Counted from the first letter of the stretch, positions 6,532-15,892 are shown. The stretch: DNA of 64,000 nucleotides from Unio delphinus (GCA_029339505.1 JAQISU010000058.1:2172001-2236000), one strand, 5' to 3'. Notes: generated by a model from the sequence alone, not told the origin. Translations and numbers: made by a program.

Positions 6532-9500
6532 ATGAAGGAGTTCAAGAGATTATCGAAAATTAAGCCTTGGAAAAATGTTAGATTTAATCTCGATAGAATC
6601 TCTGATATACCTAAAAGTCTAGTAGATGATAAACCATTATTGAGTAAAATCAGCGACTGTTTTAATGAGTTTAAGCGTGATGGAGCATCTCATACGTGGT
6701 CGACATTTCGAATTATTGATGAAGATGTCAATATACCCGTAATTGATGCTACTATGAATGATATAAGAGCAGCTGTGATACTTTCACACCTTGGCAAGAA
6801 ATCTCTACGGAGGTATTTTTTTAGAATAAAATTTATTATCGAAGAGGAAGGTGAATGGATTATCAGAGATAAATTTGACCCGATCCTTAAGGATAAAAAA
6901 ACTGTTATTGTGAGTAGAGATTCCAAACCAGGAATTTTAACTGGAATTGACAAGCCATACTATGAGAAATCTTACCCTGTAACAGCAGTTGTTTACGGAA
7001 TATATCAGCTAAATGATAAGCCAAGTATTGCAAAACTAACTCCGATGTTTTCATCATCAGTGGCTTTGCCACTTAATTGTGTAGCAACACGGTTAATAGA
7101 ACACTTCAAAAATGCATCCCGGGGAAACAAATTAACTGATCTACGAAGAAAAAAAATAACCGAATGGGAACTAACAGTGAATCAACATGGAGCAAGGATT
7201 TCCGATATAGCTAAATTAGAAGCATTATTAAAATTTCCAATATCGGTAGCGACAATAACCGGAGAAGTATTATACGAACCGAAATATCAATCGCGAGGAG
7301 CTCCAATTGAAATTATCGATCATAACAAACACGCGTGGACACCCGCGGTAAATATATTTCCACGAGAAAGAACTGTTCGATATATCCCTAAAGAATTTTC
7401 TAGGGATGATTTCTATGAAGAGAAATTATTTGATGCTATTCACACATTAACCAAAGACGACCCTGTGTCAATGTGGTTACTCAGGAGTAATGAGGATCCG
7501 GAAATAGGATTTGATCAGTTTGTAAAACCAAATGGTGAATTATATCGAACTGAAGAATTAGATACTAGAATGAGAAAAATCGCTAATGAATTTTCACCTG
7601 AAAATTCTAAAGAATTTTCTAATGAAAAACTACTTACGGATAGCTTCACAATTCCATCAGTGGTAGCTCACTTTGCAAGAGAAAAAAACTCATGGCGTCC
7701 AACACGAAGTGATTTTCTCAATGACGTGAAGTTGAGTTGCGTCGAATTTGGTCATGGAGGATTGTGGAATACGAAATACTCACGTGATGGTATGATTTCA
7801 ATTGATATATCCGCGTGTTATCCCGGAAGTTTTCTCGGATATGGAGAATGCTCTGAATATTTTAAACGATTTGGACATCCCACACATGAAATGACTCGTG
7901 TTGCGATTAATGGTCCATTGCCTGATTTTGATTTAACCGGGTTCGCTCGTGTGATATCATTCGAATTAGCTACAGGGTTACATCCGTGTAGTTATCTTTG
8001 GCTTGGTAGACATATGTATGAAAAAGCGTGGATGCCAATTGTGCTATTGCGATATATGATCGATTGTGGTATGTTAACATCATTAATTGTCAGCGAAGCT
8101 ATTATTTGTTATAACGCTCAGAAAGATGTTTGGTTACCAAAACCCGATCTCGAAAAAATAATTAACGAACAACGAAAACAATTGGGAGATTGTGAAACAC
8201 TTATGGATTGGTCTAAGAGGTTATTCGAAGGTAGGAATAGAGAGGCTAAAGAGCTCGGACGAAGAATAATCGGTAAATTCACTCAAGGTGGAAGATTTGA
8301 CAATGCAAAATATTCTTCGAGATTGATCTTAGACAATGAAGAATACGATTTTATCATAACCGATTTAATAAAAAAAGGAAAATTTGTAACCCGTAGGGAT
8401 GCTTTTCGATCCAATGGTGAGAAATTAGGTACGGTTATTACCTACTGTGATGGATATAGTTGTCAGTACACACATTTGAGAAGTTCTATGCTAGCCTATT
8501 CTTGTATTAATCTATTCTCGATGATAAACAGATTTCCCGATTCCGCGGTTAGAGTAGCTACTGATTCGATGTATATCCATGAGAAATACAAATCAGATGT
8601 AGCTAAATTCACAGATCCTAAGGAAGCGTGGGGAAATTGGAGGTTTAAAAAAGAAACACTACATGAGTATTGTAAATCCGCAGACGTTACTATGGATGAT
8701 AAATACTTGAAAAGTAACCATAATATCTCAGAGATTCAATCAGAATTTTCTACTGCACCGCCCGTATCCGATCCGATTTGTAGATACAAGACAGTTTATT
8801 TAAACGGCTGTGGTGGATCAGGAAAGACAACTCGGGTAATTGAATTATTTCGTCGTAAAAATCCTACGGATTTCACAAACATGATTGTGTTAACACCAAC
8901 TCACAGACTCGCCAGAGAGATGATAGCGCGGGGGGTAAAAGCCTGTACTTATCACAGCTTCTTTCGATGGAAAGGCGATACATGGACTCCTGATCGAATG
9001 GGCGATAAATTTATTCCTGAAATAATAATCTGGGATGAAATATGCACGGTATCGTTGACAGTATTACAGATATTTCTTGAATGGTTGTTATTGAAAAATA
9101 CAAAAGTCGTCATGTGCGGGGATCACGGCCAACCGCAGCCATTTGTTGGTGGATCTCCACATGAATGGCTAAAAGGATTTGTAGATTATTATGAAGAGAT
9201 TAATACCGACCATAGATCACTTGATGAACAATTACGCGAGTTCAAAGCGCTAATTAGATTACAACCTGATAAAATCCAATGTGAAATAGCGCGTGAAATA
9301 ATCTCTGAAACTCCCATGAATGATTTTTGGGAAATGTGGAAGCCAAATGATTTAATAATCGCGAGTAGAAAAATAGTCAGAGACGCACTTCAGATGAAGT
9401 TGTTTGCGCTACATAAAGAAAAATTTGCAACACTTCCAGTACCACTCTGTTATAGACCTAAGGATACACGAAAGCAGAATATCGACGTTGACATTCCTGG

Positions 9501-10084
9501 ACAACAACAAAAGCAGAATTTAGTATTAAATGATATTGTGTTGGTTGATATGAGCGTCGTTAAAGATGCATTAGGTGCTGATAAATCCCCATGGACGTTA
9601 GGTTATGCAGCAACAATACACTCTTCACAGGGATTGACTATATCCGATACAACTCTTTGGATAGTAGATAATCATATTGAGTGGTCAAATTTAGTTTATC
9701 TCGCAGTATCCAGAGTACGGCGAATAAACCAACTTCGAAGAATTGTTGTTGACGATGAAATCATTGGTAACGATATTATCACTGGTGATTTTATCACTGG
9801 TGATATAATCAGAAAAAAACTCTCTGGCTATAAACAACAGGATAAAAAAAATAAACGAGAATTTGACATTGATGCTGAATTAATAATCACTTTGAAGCAA
9901 CAACAAAATAATTACTGCGCGAGTTGCAATTGTATAATGCGTTGGCAGTATTCGGATAAAGATCCTCGCCAATTCACCGTAGACAGAAAAAAATAACAAT
10001 CTCGGTCATGTCAGAAACAATGTGATGTTGACTTGTCTTGAGTGTAATAGACGCCGGGGTGACAGCACCCTGGGTGCTAATTAA
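6532..10084 (+). CDS. Family B DNA polymerase - SF1 helicase - HNH fusion (frame break before the last HNH part)
   Basis: The main open frame ends at 9996 (1154 residues). Polymerase motif A is D425-ISAC-YP; motif B lies near RRIIGKFTQGG (about 580); motif C is ATDS at 676-679, where the usual first Asp is Ala. The helicase begins near 750: Walker A GCGGSGKTT (759-767), WDE (834-836), GDHGQPQPF (from 863), GYAATIHSSQG (from 1024) and a VSRVRR motif, giving a Pif1/RecD-like SF1 enzyme. An HNH-type zinc start, C1129-x2-C1132, follows. A stop then comes straight after an A7 run, while HNH-like coding with a CLECNRRR motif continues in another frame to 10084. Element C has the same C-terminus in one frame, so this is either a recent indel, an assembly error or frameshifting. 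No clear 3'-5' exonuclease motifs were seen. The end overlaps the convergent integrase gene. Confidence 0.9.
7588..7619. repeat. Overlapping palindromes inside the polymerase gene
   Basis: GAATTTTCACCTGAAAATTC (7588-7607) overlaps GAAAATTCTAAAGAATTTTC (7600-7619); each has 8-bp perfect arms. They encode the NEFSPENSKEFSN stretch. The element C homologue is five residues shorter here, so an in-frame gain is likely. Confidence 0.8.
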
Positions 10085-11024
10085 GACCACGCGGTGGTAA
10101 TTGAGTATCCTCGGGAATCACTTGTAATTGTTCGCGTGTAAAACCCCGCTGAGGAGCAGTTGAATCCAGTCTATAGATTGGAGGTCTACCCGTAGATCGT
10201 GTTATACCGGATATATTATGCGTAGTGACACTCCAAATAGGATCGGTAGCTCTTTTTTTACCACCCTCAAGCTCTCCTGGTTCATATAAGTACCTTACAA
10301 TGACATTACTACCAAGAATTGGTTCTTTTTGTGAAATTCCTTGGATTTCCATTTTGATAGACGCCTTCTTAATAGCGTTGACAGGTTTCATATTAATTGT
10401 TCTAGTAATCTCATTATTAATTGCGGTAATCACAGCTGGTAATCTCTTGACCCATTCACGGGATCGTTTATCCTGGATGAATTCTTTTGCGTATTGATAT
10501 CCGAATAACCGCTCAGCAAGGGTTTTATTAAACCGTTCAACAATTGCCTGATCGCGATGTAGCGCAGTGTGTCCTCGTCTGATGGCGACATTATGATGTT
10601 TCATCGTAGATGTAACAACACCTTGAAATTCCTTGCCAGGATCAACTTGTAACAGATTTGGCCAGCGCAGAGGACCTCGTCGATAAATTTTTTCAAATGC
10701 AGAAGCTACTTCAGTAGATGATTTTGTTTTTAACGGTTCTGCTTCTTTGTATCGACTTGCAATATCTACTAACGTTAACGCGTATTTGTAACCGTTGTCA
10801 TGCGGCAGAAATAGTATATCAGCTTGATGAACTTCATTAGGTGTTGTAACATCAAAATGCGAATAGTTAATTTGTTTAGGCGCTGGTAGATAAATTTGCC
10901 ATATTGCCTGTTTAGATAACCAGTTTGCCGCTGTAGTTTTTTTCACCTTTGATGCGCTAGCGAGTTTATTGATTGCTGCGTAACCTCTCCAGTATCCTCT
11001 CGGAGAATAATAAATAGATTCCAT
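10077..11024 (-). CDS. Retrovirus-like DDE integrase (rve fold), Polinton type
   Basis: 315 residues. The catalytic core shows D69 (HQADILFL), D128 (QVDPGKEF) and E163 (AIVERFNKTL); the last two are 35 positions apart, as expected for this family. Before it lies a small domain without an obvious HHCC zinc finger; after it a 140-residue C-terminal part that is well kept in element C (28922-29137). The enzyme joins the element ends to host DNA and makes short target duplications, matching the 5-bp flanks seen at elements B and C. It is convergent with the polymerase fusion gene, overlapping it by a few bases, and the same overlap is kept in element C. Confidence 0.92.
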   Translation of the reverse strand: MESIYYSPRGYWRGYAAINKLASASKVKKTTAANWLSKQAIWQIYLPAPKQINYSHFDVTTPNEVHQADILFLPHDNGYKYALTLVDIASRYKEAEPLKTKSSTEVASAFEKIYRRGPLRWPNLLQVDPGKEFQGVVTSTMKHHNVAIRRGHTALHRDQAIVERFNKTLAERLFGYQYAKEFIQDKRSREWVKRLPAVITAINNEITRTINMKPVNAIKKASIKMEIQGISQKEPILGSNVIVRYLYEPGELEGGKKRATDPIWSVTTHNISGITRSTGRPPIYRLDSTAPQRGFTREQLQVIPEDTQLPPRGLN

Positions 11025-11027
11025 ATT

Positions 11028-11043
11028 AAAATGCTAGCATTTT
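11028..11043. repeat. Palindrome between integrase start and PLA2 stop
   Basis: AAAATGCTAGCATTTT. In element C the same spacer reads through with 11 fewer bases and no palindrome, while the flanking GATTCCAT and AATTACCAGCACC are kept. This shows an insertion in A or a precise loss in C. Confidence 0.85.
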
Positions 11044-11378
11044 CAATTACCAGCACCTAACATCAATTTACCCTTCATAGCAGATTTTACCAACCAAGAA
11101 GCCAACTTTTCTTTGAAGGATTTATCAGGAATAGCATTTAACGCATGAATTAATTTTACATCTGCGAGATGTCTGTGTTGAAGATTGCTGCTTTTATAAG
11201 CGACATCATGAGCATGACACGCCTTATCAATAGCGTTTATTGGATACTCGCCGGGTCGGGGCTGATTTTGATCATCAAGTCTGATATCTAATCGTGTCCC
11301 CGGTCCACAGTAGCTATATCCTGGAAGGTGCTTTTCTCCTGGATACTTTGCCCACGGTGTTCCTGGGAGTTTTGTCAA
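11043..11378 (-). CDS. Phospholipase A2-like protein (parvovirus VP1-type motif)
   Basis: 111 residues. The calcium-loop motif YCGPG is at 23-27 and the catalytic helix with H57-D58 is in DKACHAHDVAY, the layout of secreted and parvoviral phospholipase A2 domains. Parvoviruses use such a domain to breach the endosome during entry; the same role here is inference. No signal peptide or transmembrane segment is seen, so it may be a virion component. It overlaps the upstream zinc-ribbon gene by four bases and precedes the integrase gene on the same strand, suggesting a co-transcribed group. Broken copies lie in elements B (16915-17255) and C (29776-30120). Confidence 0.85.
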   Translation of the reverse strand: MTKLPGTPWAKYPGEKHLPGYSYCGPGTRLDIRLDDQNQPRPGEYPINAIDKACHAHDVAYKSSNLQHRHLADVKLIHALNAIPDKSFKEKLASWLVKSAMKGKLMLGAGN

Positions 11379-11584
11379 TTTGGCTGCAATATCACCTCCT
11401 CGTTTTTTTTTAAAGCCTTGGTTGGAAAATTCGAAGAATTTTTACCAAGGGAAGTAAATCTAAATTTTTTCGTACTACATTGTACGCATTTACCAGAAAG
11501 CGCTGATCGATTATTTTTCGTTGTAATCGTCGTCAAGTCATTTGTGCCAGTACGCGTCCTACACTTCACACAATATAGATCCAT
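11375..11584 (-). CDS. Zinc-ribbon protein, DUF5679-like
   Basis: 69 residues. The first pair C5-x2-C8 follows MDLYCVKC and the second pair C33-x2-C36 is in GKCVQC, followed by KKFRFTS. This spacing is that of the small DUF5679 zinc ribbons found in large DNA viruses and some of their relatives. Function is unknown; nucleic-acid binding is plausible. The C-terminal tail NSSNF is encoded by a palindrome at 11426-11442, and this region is about 40 nt longer than in element C. It overlaps the PLA2 start by four bases and diverges from the ATPase gene across an 18-bp gap. Confidence 0.75.
   Translation of the reverse strand: MDLYCVKCRTRTGTNDLTTITTKNNRSALSGKCVQCSTKKFRFTSLGKNSSNFPTKALKKNEEVILQPN
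11426..11442. repeat. Palindrome inside the zinc-ribbon gene
   Basis: AAAATTCGAAGAATTTT, 7-bp arms and loop GAA, within the coding region. It is part of a segment absent from the element C homologue. Confidence 0.75.
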
Positions 11585-11587
11585 AAT

Positions 11588-11597
11588 TTATATATAA
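11588..11597. promoter_or_regulatory. Shared palindromic TATA box between divergent genes
   Basis: TTATATATAA sits in the 18-bp gap between the start of the zinc-ribbon gene (minus, 11584) and the start of the ATPase gene (plus, 11603). The sequence is its own reverse complement, so one box can serve both directions. Similar boxes abut the start codons at 1937, 4723, 6140 and 6488. Confidence 0.55.
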
Positions 11598-11602
11598 CAG
11601 TT

Positions 11603-12265
11603 ATGAATGTAATTGATTATTCAGCTACGAGACGACGGGAACCTATTAGACACCATGCAATGTTACCAAATTCTATTCGCGCGATTATCATCGGACCATC
11701 TGGAAGTGGTAAAACACAATTGCTACTTAATTTGATAACGAGATGGATGAAGTGGGATAAATTGTACATGATTGCTCCGAGTGTAGACGATCAACGATGT
11801 TATGAAGTATTAAAGGATTTTAATGATGCCGCGCGAGAAATTAACGGTGATGGTGTTATTGAGTTTATAACCGATATCGAAGAGGCACCTAGTATTGATG
11901 ATATTGATGGAAGTATTAACAATTTAGTCGTATATGATGATATCATGTTAGATAATCAAAAAAATCCTGCTAGAATATTTTCCAGAGGCAGACATAAAAA
12001 CACCGATGTGATATATATCACTCAACGTTACACTCAAATACCAAAAGTGATCAGAGATAACTGCAATATGCTGTGTGTATTTAACGGAGTTGATACTCAT
12101 ACTCTTAGAAATATTTGGCAAACTTGGTGCGGTGGTGATATGGATCATAATCAATTTAAAAATTTCTTTAGCCGCGCTCAGTCAATCCCACACGGATTTG
12201 TGACGATAAATTTATCAGACCCTCGGACAAGATATCGTATCGGACTTGATCAAATATTTAGTTAG
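11603..12265 (+). CDS. DNA packaging ATPase (FtsK/HerA, A32-like)
   Basis: 220 residues. Walker A is GPSGSGKT at 31-38; Walker B is NLVVYDD, ending with D112-D113. The C-terminal part carries the RGRHKNTDVIYITQR segment with the conserved late Gln and a PHGFVTINL region. This is the ATPase that pumps the genome into the capsid in Polintons, adintoviruses and related giant viruses. It is the last gene before the right terminal repeat, the same place as in element C (30296-30957); the element B copy (16105-16737) is also next to a terminus. The reading frame is complete here while both relatives are broken. Confidence 0.92.
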   Translation: MNVIDYSATRRREPIRHHAMLPNSIRAIIIGPSGSGKTQLLLNLITRWMKWDKLYMIAPSVDDQRCYEVLKDFNDAAREINGDGVIEFITDIEEAPSIDDIDGSINNLVVYDDIMLDNQKNPARIFSRGRHKNTDVIYITQRYTQIPKVIRDNCNMLCVFNGVDTHTLRNIWQTWCGGDMDHNQFKNFFSRAQSIPHGFVTINLSDPRTRYRIGLDQIFS

Positions 12266-12494
12266 CGCATTAGCAGCCGAGGAGGTGAACGTCAACTAAA
12301 TGGCATCTTTTTTTTTACCAAATGGACCCTTCTCTTAATATTTATTAGAAAGGTCTATTTGACAAATTAGGACTTCCTAGTAAATATTAACTAGAAGGGT
12401 TTATTTGACAAATTAGGACTTCCTAGTAAATATGAACTAGAAGGAAGCATCGTTGACGTCTAAAAAAGCTGGTCTGTTCACCCTCTCTGCTGCT
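12266..12494. repeat. Right terminal repeat region of element A
   Basis: The outer end reads inward as AGCAGCAGAGAGGGTGAACA and is identical over 24 bp to the right end of element B. The interior holds two direct copies of a 46-bp unit with TTTGACAAATTAGGACTTCC (near 12358 and 12404). An inverted AGCAGCCGAGGAGGTGAAC copy lies at its inner edge, so the region has related sequence at both ends in opposite orientation. The left partner is outside the window. Confidence 0.75.
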
Positions 12495-12729
12495 AATTTT
12501 AATCATCAATGAATTCATCTTCGACTATATTGTTTCTTTTTAATCCAATACGTACTTTTCTGTTCCAGGAATTTTTTCATGCTATCCTTGATTATAATTT
12601 GTTAGACAGGATAATATTAGTTTGCAGGTTTGTGAACAAGGAATTATCGATTGTTAGCAACGTATTTATTGTGGAGATGTCATTTCTTTTATATATTTTA
12701 ATTCCGCTAAAATGTATTGTAGTAACAAA

Positions 12730-12873
12730 CTACCGTTTGAAATCATTGTTCATGGATTTCCTTTTCTTTGATTGCTTTCTCTTTTTCTCTTGACGTTGCT
12801 GCTGTGGAGCAAATGAACCTTCGTTTTGACGTTGCAAAAAAGCTCTTTCTTCTGTTAATTCTGAAATCTCCAT
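12730..12873 (-). CDS. Short basic frame outside the terminal repeat (uncertain)
   Basis: 47 codons from an ATG: an acidic start, then Gln-rich, then the Lys/Arg-rich tail QEKKRKQSKKRKS. The frame looks protein-like, but no homologue is recognised and it lies outside element A. It may be chance, a host exon or part of an older insertion. Confidence 0.2.
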   Translation of the reverse strand: MEISELTEERAFLQRQNEGSFAPQQQRQEKKRKQSKKRKSMNNDFKR

Positions 12874-12969
12874 TCGCTAGTAATGACGGAAAAGAAAGTA
12901 CGGTTGTACAAAAGAAGGAGAAAGTCTTGTAAAGAAGAAAATAACTCGTGAAAACCCAAACCCATATTC

Positions 12970-12972
<3 letters not shown>

Positions 12973-13033
<61 letters not shown>
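12973..13033. repeat. (TC)n microsatellite
   Basis: About 30 uninterrupted CT units. On the minus strand this makes a meaningless Glu-Arg repeat frame. Confidence 0.95.
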
Positions 13034-13036
<3 letters not shown>

Positions 13037-13149
13037 TGAATTTTTAATGTAACATTAAAATGTTTTGCCATATCGCTACGATGTCTGCAGTGTGGCAGTT
13101 TAAAGCAATGTCATGCATTGTTAGATTTTGCCGCAGATACGTATTATCT

Positions 13150-13310
13150 TGTACCACCCTATCACAGTATCCTGACACCAGACCAACCAGTCCGAACATT
13201 AACTTCTTAATGCTAAGCACCAAGCGAGGCAGCTACTAGTACCATTTTAATACGTCTTTGGTATGACTCAGTCGGGGTTCGAATCCGGAATGAATATTTA
13301 GTCCTAACTA
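13150..13310 (+). repeat. SINE-like repeat, copy 1
   Basis: It shares blocks with 52601-52760: ATCCTG-CACCAG, CCAGTCC-AACAT, AGCGAGGCAG and GTATGACTC, ending in a box-B-like GGGTTCGAATCC. The two copies are diverged but collinear, as expected for an old interspersed repeat with a tRNA-like promoter box. Confidence 0.6.
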
Positions 13311-13325
13311 CTTACGCCATCGCCC

Positions 13326-13523
<198 letters not shown>

Positions 13524-14454
13524 TGATGAAATAGGTTTAAGATACTGGAATTTACTAACAAATATATGAAAATATACAAGTCACTCTAACATACAATTAA
13601 GGTCACAGTGATCTACTTTTTCCATGGCTAAGTTATTTTATTTTGAATACACCTATATGACAATCTTCATATAGATGAAACAGACCTGACTAAACCGACT
13701 GGTGTTGAACGAATATGATGACTTCATGTTTAGGTTTACCGATCTACTAAATGTTTGGCAAGCAATATCAATCCTCAATCCTATTCCAATGCTCTTGTGA
13801 CGATTGTAATTAAATGTTACTGCCAAATAGGCTACTTACTGGCGACAAACGACAAATGACGAGTGGAGGAAAATATGTTACGAGCATATTAATCTTTGCA
13901 ACGTTCATTGTAGGTGATACACATGAATTTCACGAACAAACCCTAAACTTTTATCCGGAATAAAGCCATCTGATAATACAAAATAGTTTTAATGACTTCT
14001 CAAGTTTATGCTTAATTCTAGACTTACATATTTTGGTGAAGTTCCGGTCTATTACACTGAGCCTATATGCTAGGGACTAACATAACTTAAAGATGGAAAA
14101 GAGCGCAAACAAAGAAATTAATTTGAATTGGTGAACCAAGATTTTGAATATTGCAAATTTGTGTCTTTCAACATACTTTAATAATTAAATCATATATATA
14201 GCAGTTTCAGCTTGAGTGTCCAATGATACTCAACTCGTATCGTTAAGTACCTCAACCACAGCCTTCTCAGCGCGATTAGGCACGATATATACGGAAAATG
14301 AACCCAAAAGCCACTGTCACCATTCAAATGTTGTACTCCGACAGAGCTCTCAATAACACTTGACAACAATAAAATCAATATAAAAATATCTTAACTAGAG
14401 AAATATAGCCACTGTGGTTTTGAAAAAAAATCTAGTAACCATTGCAATAATGCC

Positions 14455-14745
14455 ATGATGGATTCTACAAACATCACGTAACGTGAGAAATAATGCTACC
14501 GTGATTCCTGCAAACATCACGTAACGTGAGAAATAATAATACCGTGATTCCTGCAAACATCACGTAACGTGAGAAATAATAATACCGTGATTCCTGCAAA
14601 CATCACGTAACGTGAGAAATAATAATACCGTGATTCCTGCAAACATCACGTAACGTGCGAAATAATAATACCGTGATTTCTGCAAACATCAAGTAACGTG
14701 AGAAATAATGCTACCGTGATTCCTACAAACATATAGTACCGAATG
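14455..14745. repeat. 43-bp tandem repeat containing a palindromic CACGTAACGTG core
   Basis: Six to seven copies of a unit with TGCAAACATCACGTAACGTG followed by AGAAATAATAATACCGTGAT. Each unit carries TCACGTAACGTGA, able to form a small hairpin. Edge copies are more diverged. Confidence 0.9.
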
Positions 14746-15863
14746 CAATAATGACACCGTGGTTTCTTGAGCAAATGATTAAGAAAATCTCTGTATTCAG
14801 TAGGCTTAGCTTAATATGGCTTCAATCCAAATATTTTCATGTAATCATCTAGTATTGGTATATAATGTGCGCTTGTGCCTTCAAACAAATGGTATGAAAG
14901 CTATTTGATGCAAAATTGTGCTAAGGTAATAGAACGAACTTCAACACCATAACGTGGTTAATCAAATCCATAAAAACATGCCTGTAGGGTAGAAAACATT
15001 ACTTGCAAACATTATTCTTCACTCGAAATAATTTCATTATGGAGGTTGTAATTTTCTTATTAGCTCTTCTTTTTCGTCAACTATGTTAATAGTAGTATTT
15101 CGTATGAAATTATCAGGAACTTTGTCTCTTCATCCTTTCATGAAAATATGAGAAGTTCATTTTATTAATCTCCCGCACTTCAACGGTTATGTGGAAGAAA
15201 ATGTAGCTATTCAAAAAGAATTCATCAGCATGATAGGACTAATATGAAGATTCATACACAAACTATCATAGTTTCCCAAGAATGTTTGCTTCATAAATCG
15301 TTCATTTCAATCGGGTACGCGGTCAATTAAGCCTATATAGTGTTTCTAAAACAGAAACTAGATTATATATGTAATAATTACATTCAGTGATTGCAATTTG
15401 ACGGGAGACGTTACCTATCGCGTTCGTGCAAAAATGAAAATAATTTTGCATCAAAAATACAAATTTGCTTTGAGATTCAGAGGATATCATTACAGAAAAA
15501 ATCGAGGCCCTAACAGCCAAGATGTCTGCCGCAAGTTCAAAATTGTCTTGAGGCTTAAAACTACTAATTTGTTGTGCCGTTCTCGGCATTTTCACTTGTA
15601 ATCTGGTTAATGAAGTCAGTTAACGTTTCTTCAATATGATTTTCCCGAGCTTTTCATAAAGGTGAGATCTCTGATGACTATAACTCTATGTCAATATTCA
15701 GTTCAGTGCATGTTGGCAGTTTTGCAGGAAAACCAAGTCCAGAAAAGCACACCGTATACAAAACGTTATAGTCTATTGAAATATGAGTCGTGAATATATA
15801 GAACGTAAGACCGTTTGCGTAACGAAAAGACTACATGATCAGAGTTTACAGGCTTGAGCTTCA

Positions 15864-15868
15864 CGTGT
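15864..15868 (+). repeat. Left target-site duplication of element B (CGTGT)
   Basis: CGTGT directly before the left terminus of B; CGTGC follows the right terminus (34283-34287). Four of five bases match. Confidence 0.55.
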
Positions 15869-15892
15869 AGCAACACAGAGGTTGAACAGACC
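15869..15892 (+). repeat. Left terminal inverted repeat of element B
   Basis: Starts AGCAACACAGAGGTTGAACA and ends in GACC. It is the reverse complement of the right end with three mismatches. The part further in (15893-16100) shows no recognised coding sequence. Confidence 0.75.

Larger units (their letters stand above)
1..12494. mobile_element. Element A: integrated Polinton/adintovirus-like element (right-hand portion)
   Basis: A continuous block of compact viral-type genes: major capsid protein, packaging ATPase, family B DNA polymerase and DDE integrase. This set defines the Polinton/adintovirus group. Spacers are short and most genes have an AT-rich TATA-like box against the start codon. 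The right end is set at 12494, where a 24-bp sequence is identical to the right end of element B (34259-34282). The left end is outside the window. Unlike elements B and C, the reading frames are almost all open, with two suspicious poly-A frame breaks. The same short palindromes occur in both the virion half and the replication half, which argues that the block is a single element. Confidence 0.85.
13520..15868. other. Host spacer without recognised genes
   Basis: No supported gene. Short open frames (14190-14378, 15323-15601) lack recognisable motifs and overlap each other on both strands. The only clear structure is the 43-bp tandem repeat at 14455-14745. Confidence 0.6.

Noticed and set aside
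12877..13071. Glu-Arg repeat protein
   Set aside because: Only the translation of a CT microsatellite.
15323..15601. Two overlapping opposite-strand frames
   Set aside because: Mutual shadows without motifs or neighbours; not enough support.
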